DNA from: DASVDE01 sp036381235
Lineage (GTDB): Bacteria; Actinomycetota; Thermoleophilia; Solirubrobacterales; 70-9
DNA: 64,000 nt
Direction: 5' to 3'
NCBI GenBank assembly: GCA_036381235.1
Contig: DASVDE010000003.1
Span: 37,494-101,493, forward strand
Shown here: positions 24,662-31,418 of the stretch, piece after piece
How the letters are laid out: each line of letters starts with the position of its first letter
Position numbering within the stretch: the first letter of the stretch is position 1
Made by a program: the position numbers and the translations under genes
The notes under the pieces: model-generated
Seen by the model: the letters and a program-made list of their open reading frames with translations, nothing else
Database searches by the model: none
What the model was told of the DNA's origin: nothing

Positions 24662-25303
24662 GTGAGCGAGCGCATGCGCGGGCCTGCCGAGGCGCCCAAC
24701 CTCGGTGAGCCGTCCGTCCCCCGCCCCGCCGCGTCGGTGGTGCTGCTACGCCGTGGCGGCAAGCACTCCGAGCGCGCGCTGGAGGTGCTGTTGCTGAAGC
24801 GGACCGAGAGCGCCAAGTTCATGCCCGGGGTCTGGGTCTTTCCCGGCGGGTCCGTCGATCCGCAGGACGGCGACGGCGAGGCGGGGCACCGAACCTGCGC
24901 GGCGCGCGAGCTGAGGGAGGAGGCCGGCATCGAGCTTGCCACCTCCGAGGAGCTGATCCTGTTCTCCCGCTGGATCACGCCGGAGGTCATCTCACGGCGT
25001 TTCGACGCCTGGTTCTTCCTCGCCCTCGCCCCGGCGCACACGCCACCGCAGCCCGATGGGATCGAGACGACCGAAGCCGGCTGGTTCGAGCCAAGCGCCG
25101 CGCTCGAAGCGCAGCGCGCAGGAGAGCTGGCACTCGCCTTCCCCACCGTCAAGCAGCTCGAGTCGCTGCTCCCCTACGCCAGCGCCGACGATGCTCTGGA
25201 CGCCCACCGCAACCGCCCCGTTGAGCCGATCCTCCCCAAGGTGATCGGCACCCAGGACGACCACCGAGTCGTCCTCCCGGGCGATCCCGACTACCCGGCC
25301 TAG
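24662..25303 (+). CDS. NUDIX hydrolase (NUDT7/19-like)
   Basis: 213 residues from GTG 24662. RPAASVVLLRRGGKHSERALEVLLLKRT and FMPGVWVFPGGSVD lead into a Nudix box with TCAARELREEAGIEL, which keeps the REL-x-EEAGI core. The later ITPEVISRRFDAWFFLA strand is typical of NUDT7/NUDT19-type proteins that cleave CoA derivatives; assignment to CoA is inference. The 106 bases upstream hold no gene. The stop codon shares CTAG (25300-25303) with the convergent gene. Confidence 0.85.
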   Translation: MSERMRGPAEAPNLGEPSVPRPAASVVLLRRGGKHSERALEVLLLKRTESAKFMPGVWVFPGGSVDPQDGDGEAGHRTCAARELREEAGIELATSEELILFSRWITPEVISRRFDAWFFLALAPAHTPPQPDGIETTEAGWFEPSAALEAQRAGELALAFPTVKQLESLLPYASADDALDAHRNRPVEPILPKVIGTQDDHRVVLPGDPDYPA

Positions 25304-25968
25304 CCCGGGAAGGGCTCCAAGCCCGCGTGCCAGGGGCCGGGCGGGTAAGTGTGGATGCCCTCCTCGTCCATCTCTGCGTGGAGGCGTTTGAACAGCTGGC
25401 CCGCGTTTTTCAAGGCCTCTTTCAACTCCGCCTCGCTGCGCTCGCGCAGGCGCCAGAGGAACCAGAGCTGGCGATCGTTGATGCCGAAGTCGATCTCACC
25501 GGTCATCGTCGTCGTCCACGCCAGGAAGCCGGGGCTGAACAGCTCACGCAGGGCAACCGGGTCGTACTCCCGCGGCACCGTCGCCTGAAAGCGCTTGTTG
25601 AAGTCGATCGACTCGAACTCGACCTTGCGGGCGAAGCGCTGGGTGACATGTTCGTGCCCTTCGATCGACTCGACGTTGAAGGCGGGGGCGACCTTGGCCA
25701 GGTCGGGCATGTGGGCCTTGGCGAGAATCGCGGTCGGCAGCACCGCCTTGCCGAATAACCCGCCGAACTCCCTCTCATCGGCGTCGCACGACGATCCCCA
25801 AAAGCCCTCCGCGAGCTGCCCGGTGAGCCGGTTCGTCCCTCCGACACAGAGAGCGACCGGCCCGTCCTTCGGATTGATCCCACCAACCGGCTCGTAGGTA
25901 AGGTCGTGCCGCTCGCCGTATTTGCGGACTGTCGCCGCCCAGGCTTCCGCGTCTTGCTTTGCTCCCAT
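25300..25968 (-). CDS. Uncharacterised protein, DUF3137-like partner of LemA
   Basis: 222 residues, no signal peptide or membrane segment. The middle part, KVEFESIDFNKRFQAT followed by YDPVALRELFSPGFLAW and GEIDFGINDRQLWFLW, matches the F-E-S-x-x-F-N-x-x-F and L-x-P style of DUF3137-type proteins, which commonly accompany LemA. It starts 25 bases from, and divergent to, the lemA-family gene, which supports a pairing. Function is not known. Confidence 0.6.
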   Translation of the reverse strand: MGAKQDAEAWAATVRKYGERHDLTYEPVGGINPKDGPVALCVGGTNRLTGQLAEGFWGSSCDADEREFGGLFGKAVLPTAILAKAHMPDLAKVAPAFNVESIEGHEHVTQRFARKVEFESIDFNKRFQATVPREYDPVALRELFSPGFLAWTTTMTGEIDFGINDRQLWFLWRLRERSEAELKEALKNAGQLFKRLHAEMDEEGIHTYPPGPWHAGLEPFPG

Positions 25969-25993
25969 CGGCCGAGCAGTCTAGGATGGCCCA

Positions 25994-26560
25994 ATGACCG
26001 TCGCCATAATCGTGGTGGTCGCGATCATCGTCATCGCGATTCTCTACTACGTCGCGAAACGCAACTCGCTCATCGCTTCGCGCAACCGGGTCGACGAGTC
26101 CTGGAGCGGAATCGACGTGCAGCTGAAACGCCGGCACGACCTCGTCCCCAACTTGGTCGAGACGGTCAAAGGCTACGCCGAGCATGAGAGCCAGGTCTTC
26201 GAGAAAGCGACCAAAGCGCGCGCTGAGGCAATGTCGGCGCATGGCGTCGGCGACACCGCGCAGGCCGAGCAGAAGCTGACGGGGGCGTTGACCGACCTGC
26301 GCGCCGTCGCCGAGAACTACCCCACTCTGCGCGCCACCGAGAACTTCCAGCAGCTGAGCCGCAACCTCGCCGAGCTGGAGGACGAGATCCAGGCCTCGCG
26401 GCGGATCTACAACTCCAACGTGCAGTCCTACAACACGAGCATCCAGCAGTTCCCGGCCTCGATCATCGCCAACCAGGGCGGCTTCGCCGCGCGCGAGTTC
26501 TTCGAGATCGAGGACGCTTCGGAGCGCGAGCCGGTTTCGGTCAGCTTCAGCAAAGACTAA
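25994..26560 (+). CDS. lemA: LemA family protein
   Basis: 188 residues. A single N-terminal membrane helix (VAIIVVVAIIVIAILYYVA, residues 3-21) is followed by the long helical-bundle LemA domain: LIASRNRVDESWSGIDVQLKRRHDLVPNLVETVKGYA is the signature region, with YPTLRATENFQQLSRNLAELEDEIQASRRIYN. The end EFFEIEDASEREPVSVSF is typical. LemA proteins are membrane-anchored with the bundle outside in most models; role unclear. Rubredoxin begins 20 bases downstream. Confidence 0.93.
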   Translation: MTVAIIVVVAIIVIAILYYVAKRNSLIASRNRVDESWSGIDVQLKRRHDLVPNLVETVKGYAEHESQVFEKATKARAEAMSAHGVGDTAQAEQKLTGALTDLRAVAENYPTLRATENFQQLSRNLAELEDEIQASRRIYNSNVQSYNTSIQQFPASIIANQGGFAAREFFEIEDASEREPVSVSFSKD

Positions 26561-26580
26561 TGCTCTATAAGCTTTGAGCA

Positions 26581-26772
26581 ATGACCACGACGCAGGAAAC
26601 GACGCTCTGGATCTGCGACAGCTGCGGGTTCATCTACGACCCGGCGATCGGGGACCCTGACGGCGGAATCCCGCCCGGCACGGCGTTCGAAGACATCCCC
26701 AAAGACTGGTTCTGCCCCGTATGCGGAGCCCGTACGAGCGACTTCAGGCCGCTGGAGCCCGACGAAGCTTGA
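26581..26772 (+). CDS. Rubredoxin
   Basis: 63 residues. The four Fe ligands are Cys12, Cys15, Cys45 and Cys48 in WICDSCGFIYD and WFCPVCGA, with the conserved D-P-x-x-G-D-P-D-G-G-I-x-P-G-T-x-F loop. It is a small cytosolic one-electron carrier. Its TGA stop overlaps the TTG start of the GMC oxidoreductase gene (TTGA), implying tight translational coupling, so the two probably work together in electron transfer. Confidence 0.95.
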   Translation: MTTTQETTLWICDSCGFIYDPAIGDPDGGIPPGTAFEDIPKDWFCPVCGARTSDFRPLEPDEA

Positions 26773-28418
26773 GCTACGACTACGACTGGCTCGTCGTCGG
26801 GTCAGGGTTCGGAGGCAGCGTCTCGGCGTTGCGACTGGCTGAGAAGGGCTACTCGGTCGCGGTGCTGGAATGCGGCAGCCGCTTCCGCGACGAAGACTTC
26901 GCCGAGTCGACCGTGCGCCAGCCGCGGCGCTATTTCTGGGTGCCCAAACTCGGCTTCCGCGGCGTGCTCCGCATGTCCTTCTTCAAGGACGTCTTCGTCG
27001 TCTCGGGCAGTGGAGTGGGCGGCGGCAGCCTCGGCTACGCGAACACGCTCTACCGAGCCAGGCCGGCTTTCTTCAACGATCCCCAGTGGGCCGAGCTCGC
27101 CAACTGGGAGGCCGAGCTGGCCCCCCACTACGACACCGCGGAACGCATGCTCGGTGTCGTCGAGTACGAGGGAATGGGGCCGGCGGACATCTTGCTTAAG
27201 GAATACGCGGAGGACATCGGCGTCGGCGAGACCTTCACAAACACTCGGGTGGGTGTCTTCTTCGACCAACCAGGCAAAGAGGTTCCCGATCCGTACTTCG
27301 GCGGCGAGGGGCCGGCGCGAACCGGCTGCATGCGCTGTGGGAGCTGCATGGTCGGCTGCCGCCACGGCGCCAAGAACACCTTGGTCAAGAACTACCTCTG
27401 GTTCGCCGAAAAGCTCGGCGTTGAAATCATTCCCGAGCGGATGGTGACCGAGATCCGGCCGCTGGACGCCGCCGACGGCTCCGACGGATACAAGGTGTCG
27501 AGCGAGCGCTCGGGCTCCTGGATCCGCCGGCGACGACGCGAAATGACCGCAAAGGGAGTCGTGGTTGCCGCCGGCGCCCTGGGAACCAACCAACTGCTGG
27601 CCAACTGCCGCCACAACGGGGCGCTGCCTCGCCTCTCCAACCGAATCGGCGATGTCATCCGAACCAACTCGGAGTCGATCCAGTCCGTCACCTCGAGGGA
27701 CGACGAGCGGGACTACAGCCGCTCCGTTGCCATCACCTCGAGCATCTACCCGGATCCCGACACCCACATCGAAGTCGTCACCTACGGCGAGGCCGGCGAC
27801 GCGATGAGCGGCACCTTCACCGCGATGACGGGACCGGGCACCAAGCTGACCAGGCCGCTGAAGTGGATCGCCGCGATGCTGCGGCATCCTCTGCAGGCGC
27901 TGCGCATGCGGATCCCCCACCGTTGGTCCCGGCGAACCGTGATTCTGCTGGTCATGCAAACCGTCGACGCGGCCATGAAGCTGAAGCCAAAGCGCAAACT
28001 GCTCGGCCGCGGGGTGCGGCTGCAGACCGAGCAGGACCCCGACAGGCCAAACCCGATCTTCATCCCGGCCGCGGTGCAGGCTGCTCGCTGGTTCGCGAAG
28101 CGAACCGGCGGCATCGCCCAGAGCGCGTTGACCGAATCGATCCAGAACGTGCCGACGACCGCCCACATCCTCGGCGGTGCCGTGATCGGCGCCGACCCCG
28201 AGAGCGGTGTCGTCGATTCGGAGAACCGGGTCTTCGGCTACGAGGGGCTGCTGGTATGCGACGGGGCGGCGATGCCCGCCAACCCCGGCGTCAATCCGAG
28301 CCTGACGATCACCGCCAAGGCCGAGCACGCGATGAGCCGGGTTCCGCCGAAGGACGGAGCCGAACCGCGCCACCTGCCGGAGGAAGCGCGGCCGGCGAAC
28401 GTCACCTCTCTCGCCTAG
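26769..28418 (+). CDS. GMC oxidoreductase (cholesterol-oxidase-like) with ferredoxin-type Cys motif
   Basis: 549 residues from TTG 26769, which overlaps the rubredoxin stop. FAD-binding GSGFGGSVSALRLAEKG at residues 11-27, second FAD segment SGSGVGGGSLGYANTLY, and the C-terminal GMC block VCDGAAMPANPGVNPSLTITAKAEHA. Cys187, Cys190, Cys193 and Cys197 form C-x2-C-x2-C-x3-C, the [4Fe-4S] ferredoxin spacing, followed by GAKNTLVKNYL. This motif is known in ChoD-like proteins, but cluster content is not established to my knowledge. It probably oxidises a sterol-like or long alcohol and may pass electrons to rubredoxin rather than oxygen (inference). Confidence 0.88.
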   Translation: MSYDYDWLVVGSGFGGSVSALRLAEKGYSVAVLECGSRFRDEDFAESTVRQPRRYFWVPKLGFRGVLRMSFFKDVFVVSGSGVGGGSLGYANTLYRARPAFFNDPQWAELANWEAELAPHYDTAERMLGVVEYEGMGPADILLKEYAEDIGVGETFTNTRVGVFFDQPGKEVPDPYFGGEGPARTGCMRCGSCMVGCRHGAKNTLVKNYLWFAEKLGVEIIPERMVTEIRPLDAADGSDGYKVSSERSGSWIRRRRREMTAKGVVVAAGALGTNQLLANCRHNGALPRLSNRIGDVIRTNSESIQSVTSRDDERDYSRSVAITSSIYPDPDTHIEVVTYGEAGDAMSGTFTAMTGPGTKLTRPLKWIAAMLRHPLQALRMRIPHRWSRRTVILLVMQTVDAAMKLKPKRKLLGRGVRLQTEQDPDRPNPIFIPAAVQAARWFAKRTGGIAQSALTESIQNVPTTAHILGGAVIGADPESGVVDSENRVFGYEGLLVCDGAAMPANPGVNPSLTITAKAEHAMSRVPPKDGAEPRHLPEEARPANVTSLA

Positions 28419-28421
28419 CGC

Positions 28422-29027
28422 TCAGCCGGCGTCGGCGAATCGCTGTGCGACGTAGTCCCAGTTGACCACGTTCCAGAACGCGTCGATGTAGTCCGGGCGC
28501 TTGTTCTGGTACTTGAGGTAGTAGGCGTGCTCCCAGACATCGCAGCCGAGCAGCGGGGTGCTGCCATCGGAGATCGGCGAGTCCTGGTTCGGCGTCGAGA
28601 CGACGGCAAGGCCGGAGCCATCGTGCACCAGCCAGGCCCAGCCGGATCCGAAGCGGCCGATACCGGCCCCTTTGAACTCGTCCTTGAAGGAGTCGAACGA
28701 GCCGAACGTCTCGGCGATAGCGGCGCCGAGCTCTCCGCCCGGCTCGCCCCCACCGTCGGGGCTGAGCATCTGCCAGAAGAGGGAGTGGTTGTAGTGGCCG
28801 CCGGCGTTGTTTCGCACCGGCCCCTGCTTGTCGCCGGGCAGACTGGAGAGGTTGCGCAGCACGTCCTCCACCTCGCGGTCGGCCCACTCGGTCCCTTCCA
28901 GGGCGCCGTTGGCTTTGTCGACGTAGGCCTGGTGGTGCTTGTCGTGGTGGACGCGCATCGTCGCTTCGTCGATGTGCGGCTCGAGCGCATCGTAGGCGTA
29001 GGGAAGATCGGGAACCGAGAATGCCAT
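28422..29027 (-). CDS. sodA: Superoxide dismutase, Mn/Fe family
   Basis: 201 residues from ATG 29027, with GAGGAG upstream. Metal ligands His27, His81, Asp163 and His167 are all present (RVHHDKHH, GGHYNHSLFW, CDVWEHAYY). GGHYNHSLFW carries Gly at the position that is Gln in Fe enzymes, favouring Mn. It detoxifies superoxide in the cytosol. It converges with the GMC oxidoreductase gene with a three-base gap, an association consistent with flavin oxidase activity. Confidence 0.95.
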   Translation of the reverse strand: MAFSVPDLPYAYDALEPHIDEATMRVHHDKHHQAYVDKANGALEGTEWADREVEDVLRNLSSLPGDKQGPVRNNAGGHYNHSLFWQMLSPDGGGEPGGELGAAIAETFGSFDSFKDEFKGAGIGRFGSGWAWLVHDGSGLAVVSTPNQDSPISDGSTPLLGCDVWEHAYYLKYQNKRPDYIDAFWNVVNWDYVAQRFADAG

Positions 29028-29085
29028 CTGGCGTCTCCTCCTGGTCGGACTGGTCGAATGAAGCTGGCCGCAGCCTAACGACCCT

Positions 29086-30174
29086 CTACCCCAGCGGGGT
29101 GGTGAGCAATCGCGGAACCACTTCCGCATCTCCCCCTGTCCAGGCGTTGAAGCGAAACCAAGCCGGCTTCGCCTCTCGCGCGGGGGTCAGCAGGCCGGCC
29201 GAGTCGCAGAACTGGCAGGCGCCATCGGCGTCGGTCCACGAAAACCACCAGACGCCGCCGATTCGCCAACCCCGCCGATTCGCCGAGAGCAGAGCAAAGG
29301 CGCGATCCAGCTGCTGCGCTTGACCCTCCAACCCACGCTCCCAGCGCGACTCGCCGCTGTCGGAGCCCCAGCCCAGCTCGGTGACGTAGAGCGGGGTCGC
29401 GCCGTCACGATGGACGCGCATGACGCGGCGCAGGTTGTCCACTTGGGCGCGGATCGCTTGAGCATCGGCCACGTATGGATGCAGCGCCACTCCGTCGAAC
29501 CACCTCTTCACCCGTCGTGCCCGGTATAGCCGCGAGAGAAAGTCGCCCGAGCGAACGTTGGGCGGCACCTGCAACGGTCGCCCGAAGAAGCCGCCGAGGA
29601 TCACCTTGGAGCCGCGGTCGGCCCGATGCAGGACCCGTCCCGAAAGCCGTATCAACCGAGCAAAGCGCTCCGGATCGGGACGGCGAGCGAAGGTGACGAT
29701 GTTCTCCTCGTTCCAGATCTCCCACTTGCGGATCGGCAGGAAGGGAAGGTCCGGGTTCTCCTCCCAGAAGCTGCCTCGAGGGCCGTAGCGGCGAACCGCG
29801 TCGCGCAGGAACGTCGACCATCCCCAGCGCTGCCAGGCCGTGTTCACCGGCACCGTGCTCACTTCCCACGAGGCCCAGGCCGGCGTTCCCCAGACGAACG
29901 GGAAGACCGTCATTCCATGCTCGGCCGCAAGGCCTACCGAGTGGTCGAAGCCACTCCAATCGGGCTCTGAGAAAGCCCGGCTCTTCGCCTGGATGCCAAC
30001 CCAGGGCATCGGCAAACGCACGCTGCGCACCCCGGCCTGCTCCATCAGCTCGTAGTCGAAGGCATCGGCTCCCTGCGGAGAGATCCCGAAGAAGCCGGGA
30101 GGCGTGTAAGCCGCCGCAGAGGCCGGCGCCATCAGCGCCAGAGCGACGAAAAGAAGAATTGAACGCTTTCGCAT
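29086..30174 (-). CDS. Secreted glycoside hydrolase-like protein (clan A TIM barrel)
   Basis: 362 residues from ATG 30174. Signal peptide RKRSILLFVALALMAPASAAAY. The barrel begins GFFGISPQGADAFDYELMEQAGVRSVRLPMPW; WEIWNEEN carries the likely acid/base Glu (NE motif) and YVTELGWGS the likely nucleophile Glu, as in GH5/GH39-type clan A enzymes. ALHPYVADAQA and GVWWFSWTD are other barrel strands. The exact family is not assignable by eye and the polysaccharide substrate is unknown. Confidence 0.7.
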   Translation of the reverse strand: MRKRSILLFVALALMAPASAAAYTPPGFFGISPQGADAFDYELMEQAGVRSVRLPMPWVGIQAKSRAFSEPDWSGFDHSVGLAAEHGMTVFPFVWGTPAWASWEVSTVPVNTAWQRWGWSTFLRDAVRRYGPRGSFWEENPDLPFLPIRKWEIWNEENIVTFARRPDPERFARLIRLSGRVLHRADRGSKVILGGFFGRPLQVPPNVRSGDFLSRLYRARRVKRWFDGVALHPYVADAQAIRAQVDNLRRVMRVHRDGATPLYVTELGWGSDSGESRWERGLEGQAQQLDRAFALLSANRRGWRIGGVWWFSWTDADGACQFCDSAGLLTPAREAKPAWFRFNAWTGGDAEVVPRLLTTPLG

Positions 30175-30232
30175 CACGGTCCTACATTGACCCAAGAGTT
30201 GAGCGAAAGTCGCGTCTCGAGGGCTGCTGCAA

Positions 30233-30306
30233 TCGGGGCGCCCGGATTTGAACCGGGGACCTCACCGACCCGAACGGTGCGCGCTACCAGGCTGCGCCAC
30301 GCCCCG
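30233..30306 (-). tRNA. tRNA-Pro (anticodon CGG)
   Basis: The minus strand folds into a complete cloverleaf: acceptor CGGGGCG/CGCCCCG (7 pairs), TG linker, D-stem GCGC/GCGC with loop AGCCTGGTA, anticodon stem CACCG/CGGTG with loop TTCGGGT (anticodon CGG), variable AGGTC, T-stem CCCGG/CCGGG with loop TTCAAAT, discriminator A. C1:G72 is the usual tRNA-Pro identity pair. CCA is not encoded. It lies between the DsbA-like gene and the secreted glycosidase gene. Confidence 0.95.
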
Positions 30307-30350
30307 AAGGCGGCTGATTATCCCAGGCGGAGGGTTGTGGCGCTGCGGCG

Positions 30351-31085
30351 TCAGCGAGCAGCAGCGATCGCCCGCTCGATCTGCGCCAGGCTTGGGCCGT
30401 CCTGCAGCGTGCGGGTGCCGCCGGGGCCGGTGACGATGGCTGCCTGGCGGGTGCGGATTCCCAGGTCGGTGCCGAGCGTGTTGTAGCCGTCCAGAGTTCT
30501 GGCTATCGAGCCGTCCGGTCGGCTCTCGCGGTCCAGCGTCGCCCGCCACTCGGGCACGTCCAGTTCGCCGATCGAGCCGGCCAGAGACCCCATGAAGTCA
30601 TCGTTGATGCCGAATCGCTCCGCCTCGTCCTGGTTGCGAAAAAAGAGGTAGGTGTACTGCCATCCGTAGCCCTGTTCCGCGGCAGCCTCGGCCCCGAAGA
30701 AACCGACCTCGACCGGGTTGGAGCTGACCGAGTAGTGGCGCATCAGGAGCTTCGCATCGCCGGGGCGGGCGTAGCCATCGACCAAGCCGGGAATCGTGCC
30801 CAGGAAGTCGTCACGACAGCTCGCGCATTGGAGGTCGTTGAAGATCTGGATCGAAACCGGCGCGTCGGCCGAGCCAAGCCGATCCCCCGCTTGCGGCACT
30901 CCGCCGAAGATCCGCTGCGCATCGGCGATGCCGGCGACGCGAACCACGGAGGGACCGGCCTCTTTGGTTGAGATGTCGACGATCGCATAGCCGATCGCAA
31001 AGGTCGCCAGTAATAGAGCCGCGATCACCAGGACGCGGCCGCGGCGGGGTCGCGCCTCGATCCCCCTGATGCTCGTAGCTTCCAT
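30351..31085 (-). CDS. Membrane-anchored DsbA/thioredoxin-4-like protein
   Basis: 244 residues from ATG 31085 (ATG 31094 and GTG 31127 are alternatives, but 31121-31150 looks like a promoter for the opposite strand). One membrane helix at about residues 18-36, then an extracytoplasmic DsbA-like fold: GSADAPVSIQIFNDLQCASC with CxxC at Cys87 and Cys90, LLMRHYSVSSNPVE, a helical insert AAEQGYGWQYTYLFF, and TRQAAIVTGPGGTRTL at the position of the cis-Pro strand. It probably handles disulfides of exported proteins, such as the Cys-rich secreted ones in this window (inference). Confidence 0.8.
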   Translation of the reverse strand: MEATSIRGIEARPRRGRVLVIAALLLATFAIGYAIVDISTKEAGPSVVRVAGIADAQRIFGGVPQAGDRLGSADAPVSIQIFNDLQCASCRDDFLGTIPGLVDGYARPGDAKLLMRHYSVSSNPVEVGFFGAEAAAEQGYGWQYTYLFFRNQDEAERFGINDDFMGSLAGSIGELDVPEWRATLDRESRPDGSIARTLDGYNTLGTDLGIRTRQAAIVTGPGGTRTLQDGPSLAQIERAIAAAR

Positions 31086-31120
31086 CGAGAGCATTCTCGC
31101 AACTTGCGGATAAGAGCCGT

Positions 31121-31149
31121 TTGACACTTCCGCCGGGAGTGGTAAATAT
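31121..31149 (+). promoter_or_regulatory. Near-consensus sigma-70-type promoter
   Basis: TTGACA (31121-31126), a 17-base spacer, and AAATAT (31144-31149) inside a TAAATATTA stretch, in a chromosome that is otherwise about 70% G+C. It precedes the small helix-turn-helix gene (start 31195) by 45 bases. This is the clearest housekeeping promoter in the window. Confidence 0.65.
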
Positions 31150-31194
31150 TAGGTAGTCGATTCTCTCCAGTCACCGACATAGGGAGGTATGCCT

Positions 31195-31383
31195 GTGGCC
31201 AATCACCTGACGCCTACCGAGCTTGCCGACGAGCTTCAGATGAAGCGGCAGGAGGTGATTCGCAAGTGCATGGAGATGGGCGTCCCGATCTTCCACGGCC
31301 GCATCGACAAAACGCTGTTCGAATCCTCGCTGCGCAGCCTGCTTGCCCGGCAAGACAGCCAGGGCCACGCCTCAGCCGCATAG
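31195..31383 (+). CDS. Small helix-turn-helix-like protein
   Basis: 62 residues from GTG 31195, chosen because AGGGAGG (31181-31187) is seven bases upstream; ATG 31189 would leave only one base. The sequence LTPTELADELQMKRQEVIRKCMEMGVPIFHGRIDKTLF resembles both the MerR/BldC-type short DNA-binding fold and the N-terminal domain of initiation factor IF2 (ELAKEL...SKEVIKKLEELGI). No other domain is present. It stands behind a near-consensus promoter and is followed by a long-chain acyl-CoA synthetase gene 35 bases downstream. DNA binding is likely but unproven. Confidence 0.7.
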   Translation: MANHLTPTELADELQMKRQEVIRKCMEMGVPIFHGRIDKTLFESSLRSLLARQDSQGHASAA

Positions 31384-31418
31384 CCGCGAACCGCCCTGCC
31401 TGATTAGACTCTCCCCGC

